Shown here: positions 39,967 to 49,238 of the stretch, one piece after another
How the letters are laid out: the number at the start of each line of letters is the position of its first letter
How positions within the stretch are numbered: the stretch's first letter is position 1
From: Prevotella sp. P2-180
Lineage (GTDB): Bacteria; Bacteroidota; Bacteroidia; Bacteroidales; Bacteroidaceae
Length of the DNA: 55,360 nucleotides
Reading direction: 5' to 3'
NCBI RefSeq assembly: GCF_002251435.1
Contig: NZ_NPJI01000061.1
Coordinates: 1-55,360, forward strand
The notes under the pieces: generated by a model
Database searches by the model: none
Seen by the model: only the letters and a program-made list of their open reading frames with translations
What the model was told of the DNA's origin: nothing
Translations under genes and position numbers: made by a program

Positions 39967-42900
39967 TTAGAATGATAGTGATAGAGAGAACGAGAAACGG
40001 CGCGAGTAGGGATAGGATAGACCGCGTTCCTGTTTCACTGTCGATAGATAGAAGAGGTCGCTGATGTCGCTTCCCAATGTAAGGTATTGCACTCCGAATG
40101 TTTTCATCAGCCATGGATTAGCCTGTAGCTGGTAGCTGAGGTGGATGTTTTGGCAGGTCAGAGTTTTTTCGTCTTGCACGAAGCGTGTGGTGGCGTAGCT
40201 CTGCGACTCGTTGGTAAGTCCCTTGAACAATGTGTGGTCGCCAGGCTGGTGCCATCTGTCGTTGAACACGCGGTCGTCAACATTGTAGTGCTTGTCTGCG
40301 TTTTCGATGCGATTGGCCAGTGTGGAGTTGTATATTTGTCCTCCGAAGCGGTATCCGAGAGAGATGTTTGCCGAGAAGTTGCCCCATCTGACCATTGAAC
40401 TGAGAGCCCCCCTGAACTTTGGCTGTGTATTGCCGCAAGCCACTCGGTCGGCAGCGTCCCAGGTGTAGGTGACCTCGCCATTTTTCTTCAGGAAGAGTTC
40501 ATAGCCGTTGCTGGGGTCTATACCGAGTGAAGGCACTGCATAGATGGTGTATTGCGACTCACCTTCCTGTATTACGCTGTTTGGTGTAGTTCCGCCCATG
40601 AGCAGGCGTTTGGCATACTCGTTCTTCATGGCCTCAGAGAGTTTCACCACTTTGTCCTTGTTATGAACCAACGAGCCGGTGACCGACCATGATAGTCTCT
40701 TGGCGTTGTCCCTGACTATGAACGCGGTGGCTTTCACTTCGAATCCACGATTTTCAACCTTGCCGATATTTTCTATATACGAGGTAAAGCCGTTAGAGAG
40801 CGGCAGGTCGAGTGAAGAGAGAAGGTTTGATGTCTTGTCAAGATACACGTCTGCCACAAGGTTCAGCCTATTGTCAAACAAGTTAAGCTCTATGCCGGCG
40901 TTCCACTTGTCGGTCTTCTGCCATTCGAGGTCACGGTTTTCGAGTGCTTTCTGGTATGCACCAATCCACTGGTTGTATCTGTCGCTCAGATAATAAGAGT
41001 AGGTGGCTACAGCCTGATAAGCGCTGAATTTCTGTGAACCGGTTTGTCCGAATGAAGCGCGTAACTTTAACTTGTCGATCCATTTCACGTTTTTCATGAA
41101 TTTTTCGTTATGGACATTCCAGCCTATACCAACTGAGTAGAATGGGGCAAACTTATTGTCTTTTCCGAACTGCGATGAGCCGTCGATACGGTAGGCAAGG
41201 TCGGTGTAGTACCGGTTGTCGTATGAGTAGTTTACGTTCGCCACAAAGCCAATGGAGCGTGTCTTTGCCTCGCCGCCGGTAGGCTTTCCGCCCTGTTGAT
41301 ACTGCAGAGCATTGCTTGGGAAGTCAAGGTATTCGTCGGCAAAGCCTTCAACGGAGAATGCGTAGTTGCGTGATGAGTCTTCTATCAAGTTCCAGTTGAT
41401 AGCGGTGTAAAGCAGGTGTTTCTCGGCAAACAGTTTTGAGTAGCTTGCAGTGAGTGCTATCTCGTAGTTAGTGAGCTTTCCTGTGCCGTAGTCGTACCTT
41501 CCCTTTCTCAGCGCCCCTTCGTCAGTCTTGTATTCGTCGGCTTCAAACATAGTGTGTTTGGCTGGCAGGTAGTAGTCGCTTTCACTGCTTTGCCATGTCA
41601 CTCCTACACGTCCGCGTGTGATGAGTCCCTCAATGGGTCGCCACTCAATGGAGAAGTTGTTTGTTATGTCGGTGTATTGACTGCTGTTTTTCTGGTTTAG
41701 CGTGGCATTGTAAAGCGGGTTGGCTGGGAGATTGCTGAAGCCGCCAAAGAAGTCGATGTCGTCATCAAACATTTTGACCACGTTGCCATTTTCATCGTAA
41801 GGACTCCAATATGGGTTTAGACGAGTGTAGTCGGAGAACGAACCGTAGGGTGACTCGTCGCTTTTGGTATGGCCGATGCTGAGATCGTTGGTAAACAGTA
41901 TGTTATGGTGATGGTAAGATAAGGTTATACCACCGTTAAAGGTGTCGCGTTGTGACCCCTTCATTACTCCGCTGATGCCATTATACTGAAGAGCTACTGA
42001 ATATCTGAAACTGTCGTCGCCGCCCTCGAGCCTAAGGTTGTGTCGCTGTCCGACGCCCACTCTGAGTGGCTTTGACATCCAGTCTGTCTCCACGCCGCGC
42101 GTGATATCTGAAAGAATGGAAGAATATTTCTGCTTGAGCTTGAAGTCGCGTGTTGGGTCGGAACTGTCGTAGTATCCTGCCCTTCGCTCAAGTTCAAGCT
42201 TGTCGGCTGCGTTGAGAAGATGATAGTCGCTGAGGTCTGGGGCTTCAATGTTTAGGTTTCCGGTATAGGTGAGCTTGAGCTTGCCCGCCTTTGGTGCCTT
42301 TCGTTTTATCACAATCACTCCGTTGGCTCCACGTGAACCATATATGGCAGTGGCAGAACCGTCTTTAAGCAATGTGATTGACTCCACTTCGTCGTCGTTG
42401 AGGTCCATCATTCGTGTGAGGGAAATCTCAAAGCCGTCCATAATAATAAGAGGAGTATTGAGGTCGGTGTTGGTGTTGTCCTGCAGATCGGTGATTGTGG
42501 GCAGGTTTGCCGACCCCCTAAGCTGAATGTCAGGTAGGTGGTTTGGGTCGGAGCCAAACTCATTGTTTACAAGAATATTGAACGCAGGATCAATATTTGC
42601 AATGGAGGTGATGAGGTTTTTGTTGCCAAACTCCTTCAACTGCTTGCTGTCTATCGTGGTGACGGCACCCGTGAATGCCTCCTTGTTTTTTTGGAACATT
42701 CCGGTCACCACCACCTCGCTTAGTCTTGCGGCGTCTTCTTCCATCATAACGGTAGCAATGACAGTATTAGACTGTGAGGCTTTGACAGTCTTTCGTTGCT
42801 CCTTCATTCCTATGAAAGAGAAGACGAGGGTCACGTCGCGGTTGGTAGGCAACTCCACGGTATAGAATCCGTCGGCATTAGTGGTGGCAAAGGTGTTTTC

Positions 42901-43341
42901 TCCTGCAATAGACACTGATACTCCAGGCAAGGCGCTGTTGGTGTTGTCAACCACTTGTCCTTTTAATCTCCTGTGGTCGTAGCCCTCAGCCTTTTTCGAA
43001 ATAACAATGGTCTGCGAAGTGCCTACCATGCTTCTGTAGGAAAGAGGCTTGTTGCCAATGGCTGTTTTCACTGCGTCGAAAGCTGTGACGTTTTTTACGT
43101 CCATTGTCACCTGATAAGGTTTTACCTCATCGAACGTGAAAATGATTTTCACTCCCGACAAACTCTCGATTTTTCTTAGGACGCTTTCCATCGAAGCGTT
43201 GTCGCATTTCAAAGAGATGCGCTTAGCGTCGCCAGCGGCATAGATTGTTCCGCACGTCAGGAAGAGTGCTGTGAACACCGCGAGTAGCCTTGCTACCATG
43301 TGCCTCTTGGGCATTTTCTGTTTGTTCGTCGTTTTGTTCAT
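39967..43341 (-). CDS. SusC/RagA-type TonB-dependent transporter with STN domain
   Basis: An 1124-residue protein: signal peptide (about 15-36); STN domain (about 40-112, 'NASMESVLRKIESLSGVKIIFTFDEV'); carboxypeptidase-regulatory-like domain (about 128-205, 'GQVVDNTNSALPGVSVSIAGENTFATTNADGFY'); plug with 'GSATAIYGSRGANGVIVIKRK'; and a 22-strand barrel ending in FSLSLSF. The STN domain is what allows signalling to a FecR anti-sigma factor, and such a gene is next upstream. It imports an unknown ligand with energy from TonB. Confidence 0.96.
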   Translation of the reverse strand: MNKTTNKQKMPKRHMVARLLAVFTALFLTCGTIYAAGDAKRISLKCDNASMESVLRKIESLSGVKIIFTFDEVKPYQVTMDVKNVTAFDAVKTAIGNKPLSYRSMVGTSQTIVISKKAEGYDHRRLKGQVVDNTNSALPGVSVSIAGENTFATTNADGFYTVELPTNRDVTLVFSFIGMKEQRKTVKASQSNTVIATVMMEEDAARLSEVVVTGMFQKNKEAFTGAVTTIDSKQLKEFGNKNLITSIANIDPAFNILVNNEFGSDPNHLPDIQLRGSANLPTITDLQDNTNTDLNTPLIIMDGFEISLTRMMDLNDDEVESITLLKDGSATAIYGSRGANGVIVIKRKAPKAGKLKLTYTGNLNIEAPDLSDYHLLNAADKLELERRAGYYDSSDPTRDFKLKQKYSSILSDITRGVETDWMSKPLRVGVGQRHNLRLEGGDDSFRYSVALQYNGISGVMKGSQRDTFNGGITLSYHHHNILFTNDLSIGHTKSDESPYGSFSDYTRLNPYWSPYDENGNVVKMFDDDIDFFGGFSNLPANPLYNATLNQKNSSQYTDITNNFSIEWRPIEGLITRGRVGVTWQSSESDYYLPAKHTMFEADEYKTDEGALRKGRYDYGTGKLTNYEIALTASYSKLFAEKHLLYTAINWNLIEDSSRNYAFSVEGFADEYLDFPSNALQYQQGGKPTGGEAKTRSIGFVANVNYSYDNRYYTDLAYRIDGSSQFGKDNKFAPFYSVGIGWNVHNEKFMKNVKWIDKLKLRASFGQTGSQKFSAYQAVATYSYYLSDRYNQWIGAYQKALENRDLEWQKTDKWNAGIELNLFDNRLNLVADVYLDKTSNLLSSLDLPLSNGFTSYIENIGKVENRGFEVKATAFIVRDNAKRLSWSVTGSLVHNKDKVVKLSEAMKNEYAKRLLMGGTTPNSVIQEGESQYTIYAVPSLGIDPSNGYELFLKKNGEVTYTWDAADRVACGNTQPKFRGALSSMVRWGNFSANISLGYRFGGQIYNSTLANRIENADKHYNVDDRVFNDRWHQPGDHTLFKGLTNESQSYATTRFVQDEKTLTCQNIHLSYQLQANPWLMKTFGVQYLTLGSDISDLFYLSTVKQERGLSYPYSRRFSFSLSLSF

Positions 43342-43407
43342 AGATTATCTGTATTTATTGATAATTCTACTATAATAACGTCGAACAATAATCAGAAGTC
43401 AATAAAA

Positions 43408-44448
43408 TTATATGTTTTTTTTACGTATTGTTATTAGATTTCCTTTTTTTGAAATGTCAAGATAGCTTAAACAAGCTAAATACTGTATGATTTGTGATAT
43501 GCTTTCTTCCCTGTCTGCCGCAAAGTGAAGTTTGTAGTCGTTGAGTTCCGGGTCGACGATGTTGATGTTGACGTTATACCATCTTCCTATCTCACACATC
43601 ACTTCCAATAGTGAGGCTTCTTCGAAATAGAACATTCCCTCACGCCATTTCTTGTAGTATTCAGTGTCTATCTCTCTTGCTTGGAATCCTTCGTCGAAGA
43701 GTGTGACTGCCTGGCCAGGGGTAAGTGTAAAAGTATGGTCACGGGAGTCTTTCACCGCCACACTACCACTAATGAGTGCCACTTCAGGTTGGTTGTTGTA
43801 AGAGCGGATGTTGAATTCTGTTCCGAGTACCATTGTTTCTATTTCCCCGCATTTGACGATAAAGGGGTGTCGTGGGTCTTTGGCTACCTTGAAGTATGCT
43901 TCGCCTTCAAGACTTACCATTCTTTTGTCGCCTACGAAATGTGATGGAAAGGTTAGTCGGCTGTCGGCATTGAGCCACACTTCAGAGCCGTCGCTGAGAG
44001 TGATCTTGTAGAGTTTTCCGCGTGGTATGATGACTGTCTTTCGGGAAGCATCGTCAGCAGGAGAGAGTCTGAAGTCCGCTTCCTTATTGTCTATGCGTAC
44101 TCCTTTTTTTCTGATTTCTTTAATGTCTATAGCCTTATTGTCGTCATTGTTATTTGTGACGACTATACTGCCGATGGAAGGCTTGGCTGCAAAGGCTATG
44201 GCAGGCTGGTTGTTTTCTTGAATCGTGTCTTCGTGTGTGCCGAAAATGCTGACGACAAGCAATACGACAGCTGCGGCTGCCGTAGAAAAGGTAAAAAACA
44301 GGGCGCGTTTCTTTCGGCGGCGCCTTGAAGCTATGTCTGCCATTATCTTTGTCCAGGCTTTTTCCCTGTCTGGTCTTGGAAGTATATCTCTTGAAGTGGC
44401 TTCAGAGTATATTGCCTTTAGTTGGTTGTCGGAATAATCTTGTTTCAT
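43408..44448 (-). CDS. FecR-family anti-sigma factor
   Basis: ATG at 44448 (MKQDYSDNQLKAIYSEA) is chosen. The 346-residue protein has an N-terminal cytoplasmic part, one membrane segment (about 49-69, 'ALFFTFSTAAAAVVLLVVSIFG'), and a periplasmic FecR domain ('TVIIPRGKLYKITLSDGSEVWLNADSRLTFPSHF', 'VSLEGEAYFKVAKDPRHPFIV') plus the C-terminal DUF4974-like part that receives the STN signal. It holds the ECF sigma factor until the transporter is occupied. It starts 45 bp after the sigma gene. Confidence 0.94.
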   Translation of the reverse strand: MKQDYSDNQLKAIYSEATSRDILPRPDREKAWTKIMADIASRRRRKKRALFFTFSTAAAAVVLLVVSIFGTHEDTIQENNQPAIAFAAKPSIGSIVVTNNNDDNKAIDIKEIRKKGVRIDNKEADFRLSPADDASRKTVIIPRGKLYKITLSDGSEVWLNADSRLTFPSHFVGDKRMVSLEGEAYFKVAKDPRHPFIVKCGEIETMVLGTEFNIRSYNNQPEVALISGSVAVKDSRDHTFTLTPGQAVTLFDEGFQAREIDTEYYKKWREGMFYFEEASLLEVMCEIGRWYNVNINIVDPELNDYKLHFAADREESISQIIQYLACLSYLDISKKGNLITIRKKNI

Positions 44449-44493
44449 TTTTTCCCTTGTTTTACAATTTATACGTATTGTATTTGTCAAAAG

Positions 44494-45015
44494 TCAAGGT
44501 CTTTTTCTTTTTTTAACTGAAAAGGCATCCCTTAACAGTCCGAGGGCCTTTATGATGTGCATTCTGACACTGTCCTTGCTAAGTCCTACTATCTCGGCCA
44601 CTTCTTTATATTGTTTGTTTTCGAAGTAGCATAAGTCCATGATGCGCCGAGTCTTTTCGGGCATTTCTTTTCTCACTTTTTGTATTATCGCAATTCTCTC
44701 TTCAAGAAGTTCGTCGTCGTGCATCGGACCTTCTGTATGATGTGAGATATAGTAGTCGCGAAATCGGTTGTGGACCTTTTGGTGCCTTACATGGTCTCCG
44801 CATCTGTTGTATACCATTCTTAAGAAATAGGCATAGCTGGGAGAGTTGGTGATTGCATCATCGTTTATGCGTTCCCAATAGTGTTCAAATACGTCCTCAA
44901 TAATGTCTTCTGCTACCATTTGATCACCGAGTATTGTGGCAGCTGCATAGTACAGACGTTCGTAGTATGCATCGAATAGTGTCTTGAACAGTTTTTCTTT
45001 CTCTCTATGGTTCAT
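44494..45015 (-). CDS. ECF sigma factor of the FecI-like type for the uptake locus
   Basis: ATG at 45015 (MNHREKEKLFKTLFDAYYERLY) is chosen because the upstream frame is low-complexity intergenic sequence. The 173-residue protein has region 2 ('LYYAAATILGDQMVAEDIIEDVFEHYWERI') and region 4 ('MPEKTRRIMDLCYFENKQYKEVAEIVGLSKDSVRMHIIKALGLLRDA'), typical of the Bacteroidetes ECF factors paired with FecR and SusC. It should turn on the genes from 43341 down. Its own promoter shows no clear TAnnTTTG box. Confidence 0.94.
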   Translation of the reverse strand: MNHREKEKLFKTLFDAYYERLYYAAATILGDQMVAEDIIEDVFEHYWERINDDAITNSPSYAYFLRMVYNRCGDHVRHQKVHNRFRDYYISHHTEGPMHDDELLEERIAIIQKVRKEMPEKTRRIMDLCYFENKQYKEVAEIVGLSKDSVRMHIIKALGLLRDAFSVKKRKRP

Positions 45016-45124
45016 TATAATAGTTCTCGATAATGGACAATTGAAAGTTAATGGTTGAAAAAAGAAGGTTGAATGACTGCGCATGGTTTTATGGCTTAGC
45101 TCTTCATTTTTCAACCTTCAATTT
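45016..45124. repeat. AT-rich degenerate inverted repeat
   Basis: TTGAAAGTTAATGGTTGAAA near 45040 and its near reverse complement TTTTTCAACCTTCAATTTTC near 45106 can pair over about 80 bp. It lies between the GH5-type gene stop (45125) and the sigma gene start. It could end the GH5-type transcript. Confidence 0.45.
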
Positions 45125-46858
45125 TCAATATAATATCTTTTTCCCCCCTACGACATATACTTCACCGTGCCGTGGTTTTTTCACCTCCACACCTCTGAGA
45201 TTGTATATGCGCGATGGGGTGGGGGAGTTGGTGATGGTGCTGATGGCGGTGTTTGGCTTGTCTATTATCACCACCTTTGTCATGATCACACCGAAGCCCT
45301 GGATGACGGCACCTGATGTCTTCAGCTTCGTGAGCACACTGCCGCTGACGGTGAACGGGGTGATGTGGGTGGCGCCGGTAGTGCCGTAGTAGCTGCGCGG
45401 ACTGAAATTGCCGTCGCAGGGTGTGCCCTCGACAGTGCAGCTGAACTGCGTCCAGTCGCCGTAGTTGAGCTGTAGGTCTTCGTAAGAGGCGTTGGCGTCT
45501 TGACGGTAGTAGGCCACGAGGGTGCATGAGCCAGTGAAGGCCTTGAACTCCGATGCGGATATCTTCAGCTGCAGGCCTTCGCCCCAGTTTAGGGCTTTTT
45601 CGCCTTCCCATAATACCTTGCCGCCAATGCCCACGTCGGGGTCGCTCTCGTCGTAATCTACGGTGGCCTCGTATTCCTGAAGAGAGCCTTTGCGTATGCC
45701 TTCCACGAAGAACGGGCAGCCTACGCTCATATTGTTGTTGCGTTCGAAGATGCCGAACTTCTCGTTGCCGTTGCCGAAGGCGTTGTTGTCCCACACGAAG
45801 GCGGCGAAGCCATGGCGGCGTGCCTCCTTCACAAGGCATTCAAGGTAGTAACCTTGGTTTGCTTCTTGTGTGGCGCGGTCGGCTGTGGTATAATGGTGTG
45901 AGCATCCATATTCACCTATTATCACTCCAAGGCCTTTGTCCCACCATGCCTTGCGCACTTGAAGGAAGAGGGAGGTTAGGGAACGCTCGTTACCATCGGG
46001 TGTGATGGCTCCCTTGTCGGCATAGGCGTTGCCCCAATAGAAGTAACTATTTTCTGTGCCGCTGCAATACGAGTAGGGGTCGTAGTAGTGAAACTCTACA
46101 GACAGGCGACGTTCTGTGGGGTCGTTTGGCACGGTTAAGTGCGACAGTCCCATGGTAGGATTGCAGCGATAGGTCTGTACGATGAGGTTACGGTGCAGGT
46201 TGTTGCCGCCTGTGGCTCTTACCGCATCGACGAATGCCTGGTTGAAGGCATTTTGCACGGCATAGTTCTCATCGGTGGGTGTGAGTCCCCAGTCTCCCTT
46301 AGCATTCACCTCGTTGGTGCCTGCAAATGCAAGACGGCCATCGTATGAAGCGAAGGCGTTGGCAATGTTTGTCCATAGCGTCTTCAGCTTTTCGGTAAGC
46401 TCGGTCTTTCGGCTGTATAATGGATAGTATTCGAGCCAGCACTCGTAATGGGTGTTTATGATGACCATGAGGTCTTCGGCGAGAGCCCAGTCCACCACCT
46501 CTTTTACTCTTGCGAGCCAAACAGGGTCGATGGTCATGGTGTTGATGTCGGCATGTGGCACCCACCTGACAGGTATTCTGACGGCGTTGAACCCTTCTGC
46601 CTTCACCTTTTTCAGCATTTCCTGTGTGGTTTTAGGGTTTCCCCAAGCCGTTTCCCATTCGTTGTAGTTTTGTTGCCAAATGTTTTCCCATGCATACTTT
46701 TCGTAGTTCCATCCAGCGCCGGCACTTTCTAATGCGTTGCCAAGGTTCCATCCCATGGTTACCTTGCGACACCACTGCTGTGCGTCGATGTCGTGGTCCA
46801 TGGCGCAGGTTGTTGTAGTAATAATCACTGCGATCAGTGAGATAATAGTTTTCTTCAT
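45125..46858 (-). CDS. GH5-type glycoside hydrolase (endoglucanase-like)
   Basis: A 577-residue secreted protein with a signal peptide (about 1-19). The catalytic domain spans about 25-370: 'KVTMGWNLGNALES', 'GFNAVRIPVRWVPH', acid/base E183 in 'FAGTNEVN' and nucleophile E316 in 'VIIGEYGCSHHY'. Val follows the acid/base Glu where NEP is usual. A carbohydrate-binding-like beta domain is at about 400-530, and the C-terminus 'RIYNLRGVEVKKP...VVGGKKILY' resembles the sorting tails of Prevotella secreted enzymes. It probably cuts beta-glucans or related plant polymers. It lies next to, but not in, the SusC/D run. Confidence 0.9.
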   Translation of the reverse strand: MKKTIISLIAVIITTTTCAMDHDIDAQQWCRKVTMGWNLGNALESAGAGWNYEKYAWENIWQQNYNEWETAWGNPKTTQEMLKKVKAEGFNAVRIPVRWVPHADINTMTIDPVWLARVKEVVDWALAEDLMVIINTHYECWLEYYPLYSRKTELTEKLKTLWTNIANAFASYDGRLAFAGTNEVNAKGDWGLTPTDENYAVQNAFNQAFVDAVRATGGNNLHRNLIVQTYRCNPTMGLSHLTVPNDPTERRLSVEFHYYDPYSYCSGTENSYFYWGNAYADKGAITPDGNERSLTSLFLQVRKAWWDKGLGVIIGEYGCSHHYTTADRATQEANQGYYLECLVKEARRHGFAAFVWDNNAFGNGNEKFGIFERNNNMSVGCPFFVEGIRKGSLQEYEATVDYDESDPDVGIGGKVLWEGEKALNWGEGLQLKISASEFKAFTGSCTLVAYYRQDANASYEDLQLNYGDWTQFSCTVEGTPCDGNFSPRSYYGTTGATHITPFTVSGSVLTKLKTSGAVIQGFGVIMTKVVIIDKPNTAISTITNSPTPSRIYNLRGVEVKKPRHGEVYVVGGKKILY

Positions 46859-46894
46859 TGCGTTGTAGGTCTTGTTTATTTGTAATATAAGTGT

Positions 46895-49108
46895 TCAACT
46901 TCTCGTTACGTTCAACACACCCTTTACAGCCTTTAGTTTTTTAATTAAGGCTTCGAGTTTAGATGTGTCGTCGAGCATTACGACGAGGTTGCCGCTGAAG
47001 AGGCCGTCGTGGCTATCGATGCTGATGCTTCTGAGTGTGAGCTTCTCCTCACGGCTGATGATGCTTGTGAGGTTGTTTACAATACCTATGTCGTCGTTAC
47101 CAACCACGTGGAGCGTGATGCTGTATTTCGATGAGCCCTTGCCGCTCCATCGTGCCTTTACGATGCGGTAGCCGAAGCGCTTGCGCAGTTCGGGGGCGTT
47201 GGGGCAGTCGCAGCGGTGGATCTTGATGCCTCCGCCGGCGGTGACGAATCCAAACACCTCGTCGCCGTAGATGGGCTGGCAGCATTTTGCCAGTTGGAAG
47301 TCGATGCCCTTGAGGTTCTGGTCTATCACGAGCACGTCGTCGCTTGGGTGGTCTACATTTTTGTCGGTATTGCCTTGTAGGCTGAATCCGTCGGCACTTT
47401 GTGCCATGTTGTCGCCAATGATGTGCTGTTCCTTGACCTGCAGTTCGAGATATTTCTCTATCACGGTGTTCACGTCGAGTTCGCCTGAGGCAATCTGCCT
47501 GTAGAAGTCGCTTGTTTCCTTAAACCGGAGTTTCTTTATGAGTCTTGTCATGAGCGACTCTTCGAGTTCGATTTTTCGGTTTTTGAATTTCCGTTCTATC
47601 ATTTCTTTGGCGAAGAGTCCCTCCTTTACCTGAGTCTCCTTCAGGGCCAGTCTGATTTTCGCCTTAGCCCTTGACGTTTTTACGATGTTGAGCCACTCCT
47701 GTTTAGGCTTTTGCACGCTTGAGGTCATGATTTCCACTTGGTCGCCGCTATGGAGTGGTTCGCGGAATGTCACCACCTTATTATTTATACGCGCGCCTGT
47801 GCATGTATTGCCAATTTTGGAGTGGATGTGGTATGCGAAGTCGAGAACGGTGGCTCCTTTTGGAAATTTGAAGAGGTCGCCCTTTGGTGTGAACACAAAC
47901 ACCTCGTCTTCGTACAGGTCCATCTTGAATTGGTCCATCACCTGCATGTCGTCGCTTGTCTCTAGTATGTTTCGTATATTGTTGAGCCACTCGTCGAGTC
48001 CAGTTTCGCCTTTCACTCCCTTGTATCTCCAGTGTGCCGCCACGCCTCGTTCAGCAATCTCGTCCATTCTTTCTGTTCTTATCTGCACCTCCACCCATTT
48101 TTTCTCAGGCCCGAGCACAGTGATGTGCAGGCTTTCGTATCCGTTGGACTTAGGGACCGAGAGCCAGTCTCGCAGTCGTTTAGGGTTTGGCTGGTACATG
48201 TCGGTGACAATGGAGTATGCCTGCCAGCACTGCATTTTTTCCAATTCTATTGGCGAGTCGAGTATGATGCGTATGGCGAAGAGGTCGTAGATGCCCTCGA
48301 AGGCACATTTTTGTTTTTTCATTTTCTGCCATATACTGTGAATACTCTTTGTTCGTCCCTTTATATGGAAGTGCAGTCCTTGCTGAAGGAGTTTTTCCTC
48401 CACGGGTTTTATGAAGTTGGCGATATAGTTGTCTCTCGTCTGCTTTGTCGCGTTGAGTTTTTCGCGTATCATATAGTATGCATCGTGCTCGAGATATTTC
48501 AACGAGAGGTCCTCAAGTTCGCTTTTGAGTTTGTAGAGTCCGAGTTTGTGGGCGAGCGGGGCGTATAGGTATGCAGCCTCTTCTGCCACTTTTCTGCGCG
48601 CCTCGTCGTTGTCGTTGTCCTTTATCTGTCGCATGAGATTTACGCGGTTGGCAATCATGATGAGAATAACCCTCATGTCCTCAGCAAAAGAGATAAGGAG
48701 ATTTCTGAAGTTTTCGCTCTCCACCACGGGGTTTTTCTTATATAGATCCCCGATGCGCTGAAGCCCGTGTAGTATGCGAGCCACAGCCTCTCCGTAATGT
48801 ACTTTTACCTCGTCGACGGAGATGAATCCGTTTTCGACGCTGTTGTGTAGCATTATTGCCATCACGGCATCGCGTCGCAAACCTATTTCCTCCACGGCAA
48901 TGAGAGCCGTTTGCAGTCCGCAGAGTATGGGGTTAAGGCCGAAGATGTCGCGATGCACAGCATTTCCCTCCACTGTGCGTTTCAAGTGAGCACGCATCTT
49001 ATTCTCGTCTCCAGGCATTAGCGACGAGCTTAAGATCTCCTTTAATTTGGAGTAGATATTTTGTGTCTCTTGTTTCTCAAATGGTGAAAATTCAAATCTA
49101 TCTGCCAT
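46895..49108 (-). CDS. RelA-type (p)ppGpp synthetase with degenerate hydrolase domain
   Basis: A 737-residue long-form RSH protein. The hydrolase domain (about 40-190) has lost its metal ligands: the HD pair reads HN (88-89), the following ED reads EN (92-93), and the 'DRLHNMR' motif reads NRVNLMR (154-160). The synthetase domain (about 240-370) is intact: 'GRTKSIHSIWQKM', 'YDLFAIRII', 'NGYESLHITV', 'VEVQIRTERMDEIAERGVAAHW'. TGS ('VFTPKGDLFKFPKGATVLDFAYHIH') and ACT domains follow. It should make but not break (p)ppGpp. Promoter at 49140; the GH5-type gene follows after 36 bp. Confidence 0.93.
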   Translation of the reverse strand: MADRFEFSPFEKQETQNIYSKLKEILSSSLMPGDENKMRAHLKRTVEGNAVHRDIFGLNPILCGLQTALIAVEEIGLRRDAVMAIMLHNSVENGFISVDEVKVHYGEAVARILHGLQRIGDLYKKNPVVESENFRNLLISFAEDMRVILIMIANRVNLMRQIKDNDNDEARRKVAEEAAYLYAPLAHKLGLYKLKSELEDLSLKYLEHDAYYMIREKLNATKQTRDNYIANFIKPVEEKLLQQGLHFHIKGRTKSIHSIWQKMKKQKCAFEGIYDLFAIRIILDSPIELEKMQCWQAYSIVTDMYQPNPKRLRDWLSVPKSNGYESLHITVLGPEKKWVEVQIRTERMDEIAERGVAAHWRYKGVKGETGLDEWLNNIRNILETSDDMQVMDQFKMDLYEDEVFVFTPKGDLFKFPKGATVLDFAYHIHSKIGNTCTGARINNKVVTFREPLHSGDQVEIMTSSVQKPKQEWLNIVKTSRAKAKIRLALKETQVKEGLFAKEMIERKFKNRKIELEESLMTRLIKKLRFKETSDFYRQIASGELDVNTVIEKYLELQVKEQHIIGDNMAQSADGFSLQGNTDKNVDHPSDDVLVIDQNLKGIDFQLAKCCQPIYGDEVFGFVTAGGGIKIHRCDCPNAPELRKRFGYRIVKARWSGKGSSKYSITLHVVGNDDIGIVNNLTSIISREEKLTLRSISIDSHDGLFSGNLVVMLDDTSKLEALIKKLKAVKGVLNVTRS

Positions 49109-49139
49109 AAAAATACCTATTTTTGTGATAATTTTGTTG

Positions 49140-49147
49140 CAAAGTTA
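49140..49147 (-). promoter_or_regulatory. Promoter -7 box (TAACTTTG) of the RelA-type gene
   Basis: TAACTTTGC on the minus strand fits TAnnTTTG and lies 31 bp before the ATG at 49108. Confidence 0.6.
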
Positions 49148-49189
49148 CACTTTTTTGCCGATTTATTTCTTTTTTTCAATAAAAGTTTG

Positions 49190-49197
49190 TACTTTTG
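49190..49197 (+). promoter_or_regulatory. Promoter -7 box (TACTTTTG) of the DUF4301 gene
   Basis: TACTTTTGA fits TAnnTTTG, 41 bp before the ATG at 49239. It is divergent from the RelA-type promoter. Confidence 0.6.
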
Positions 49198-49238
49198 AAC
49201 CATAATTTATTGAATAATTCACTTAATACATCTCAAAT

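Noticed and set aside
45162..45839. 225-codon Arg-rich frame antiphase to the GH5-type gene
   Set aside because: Composition typical of an alternative frame of a GC-rich gene; the GH5-type frame has signal peptide and catalytic residues.
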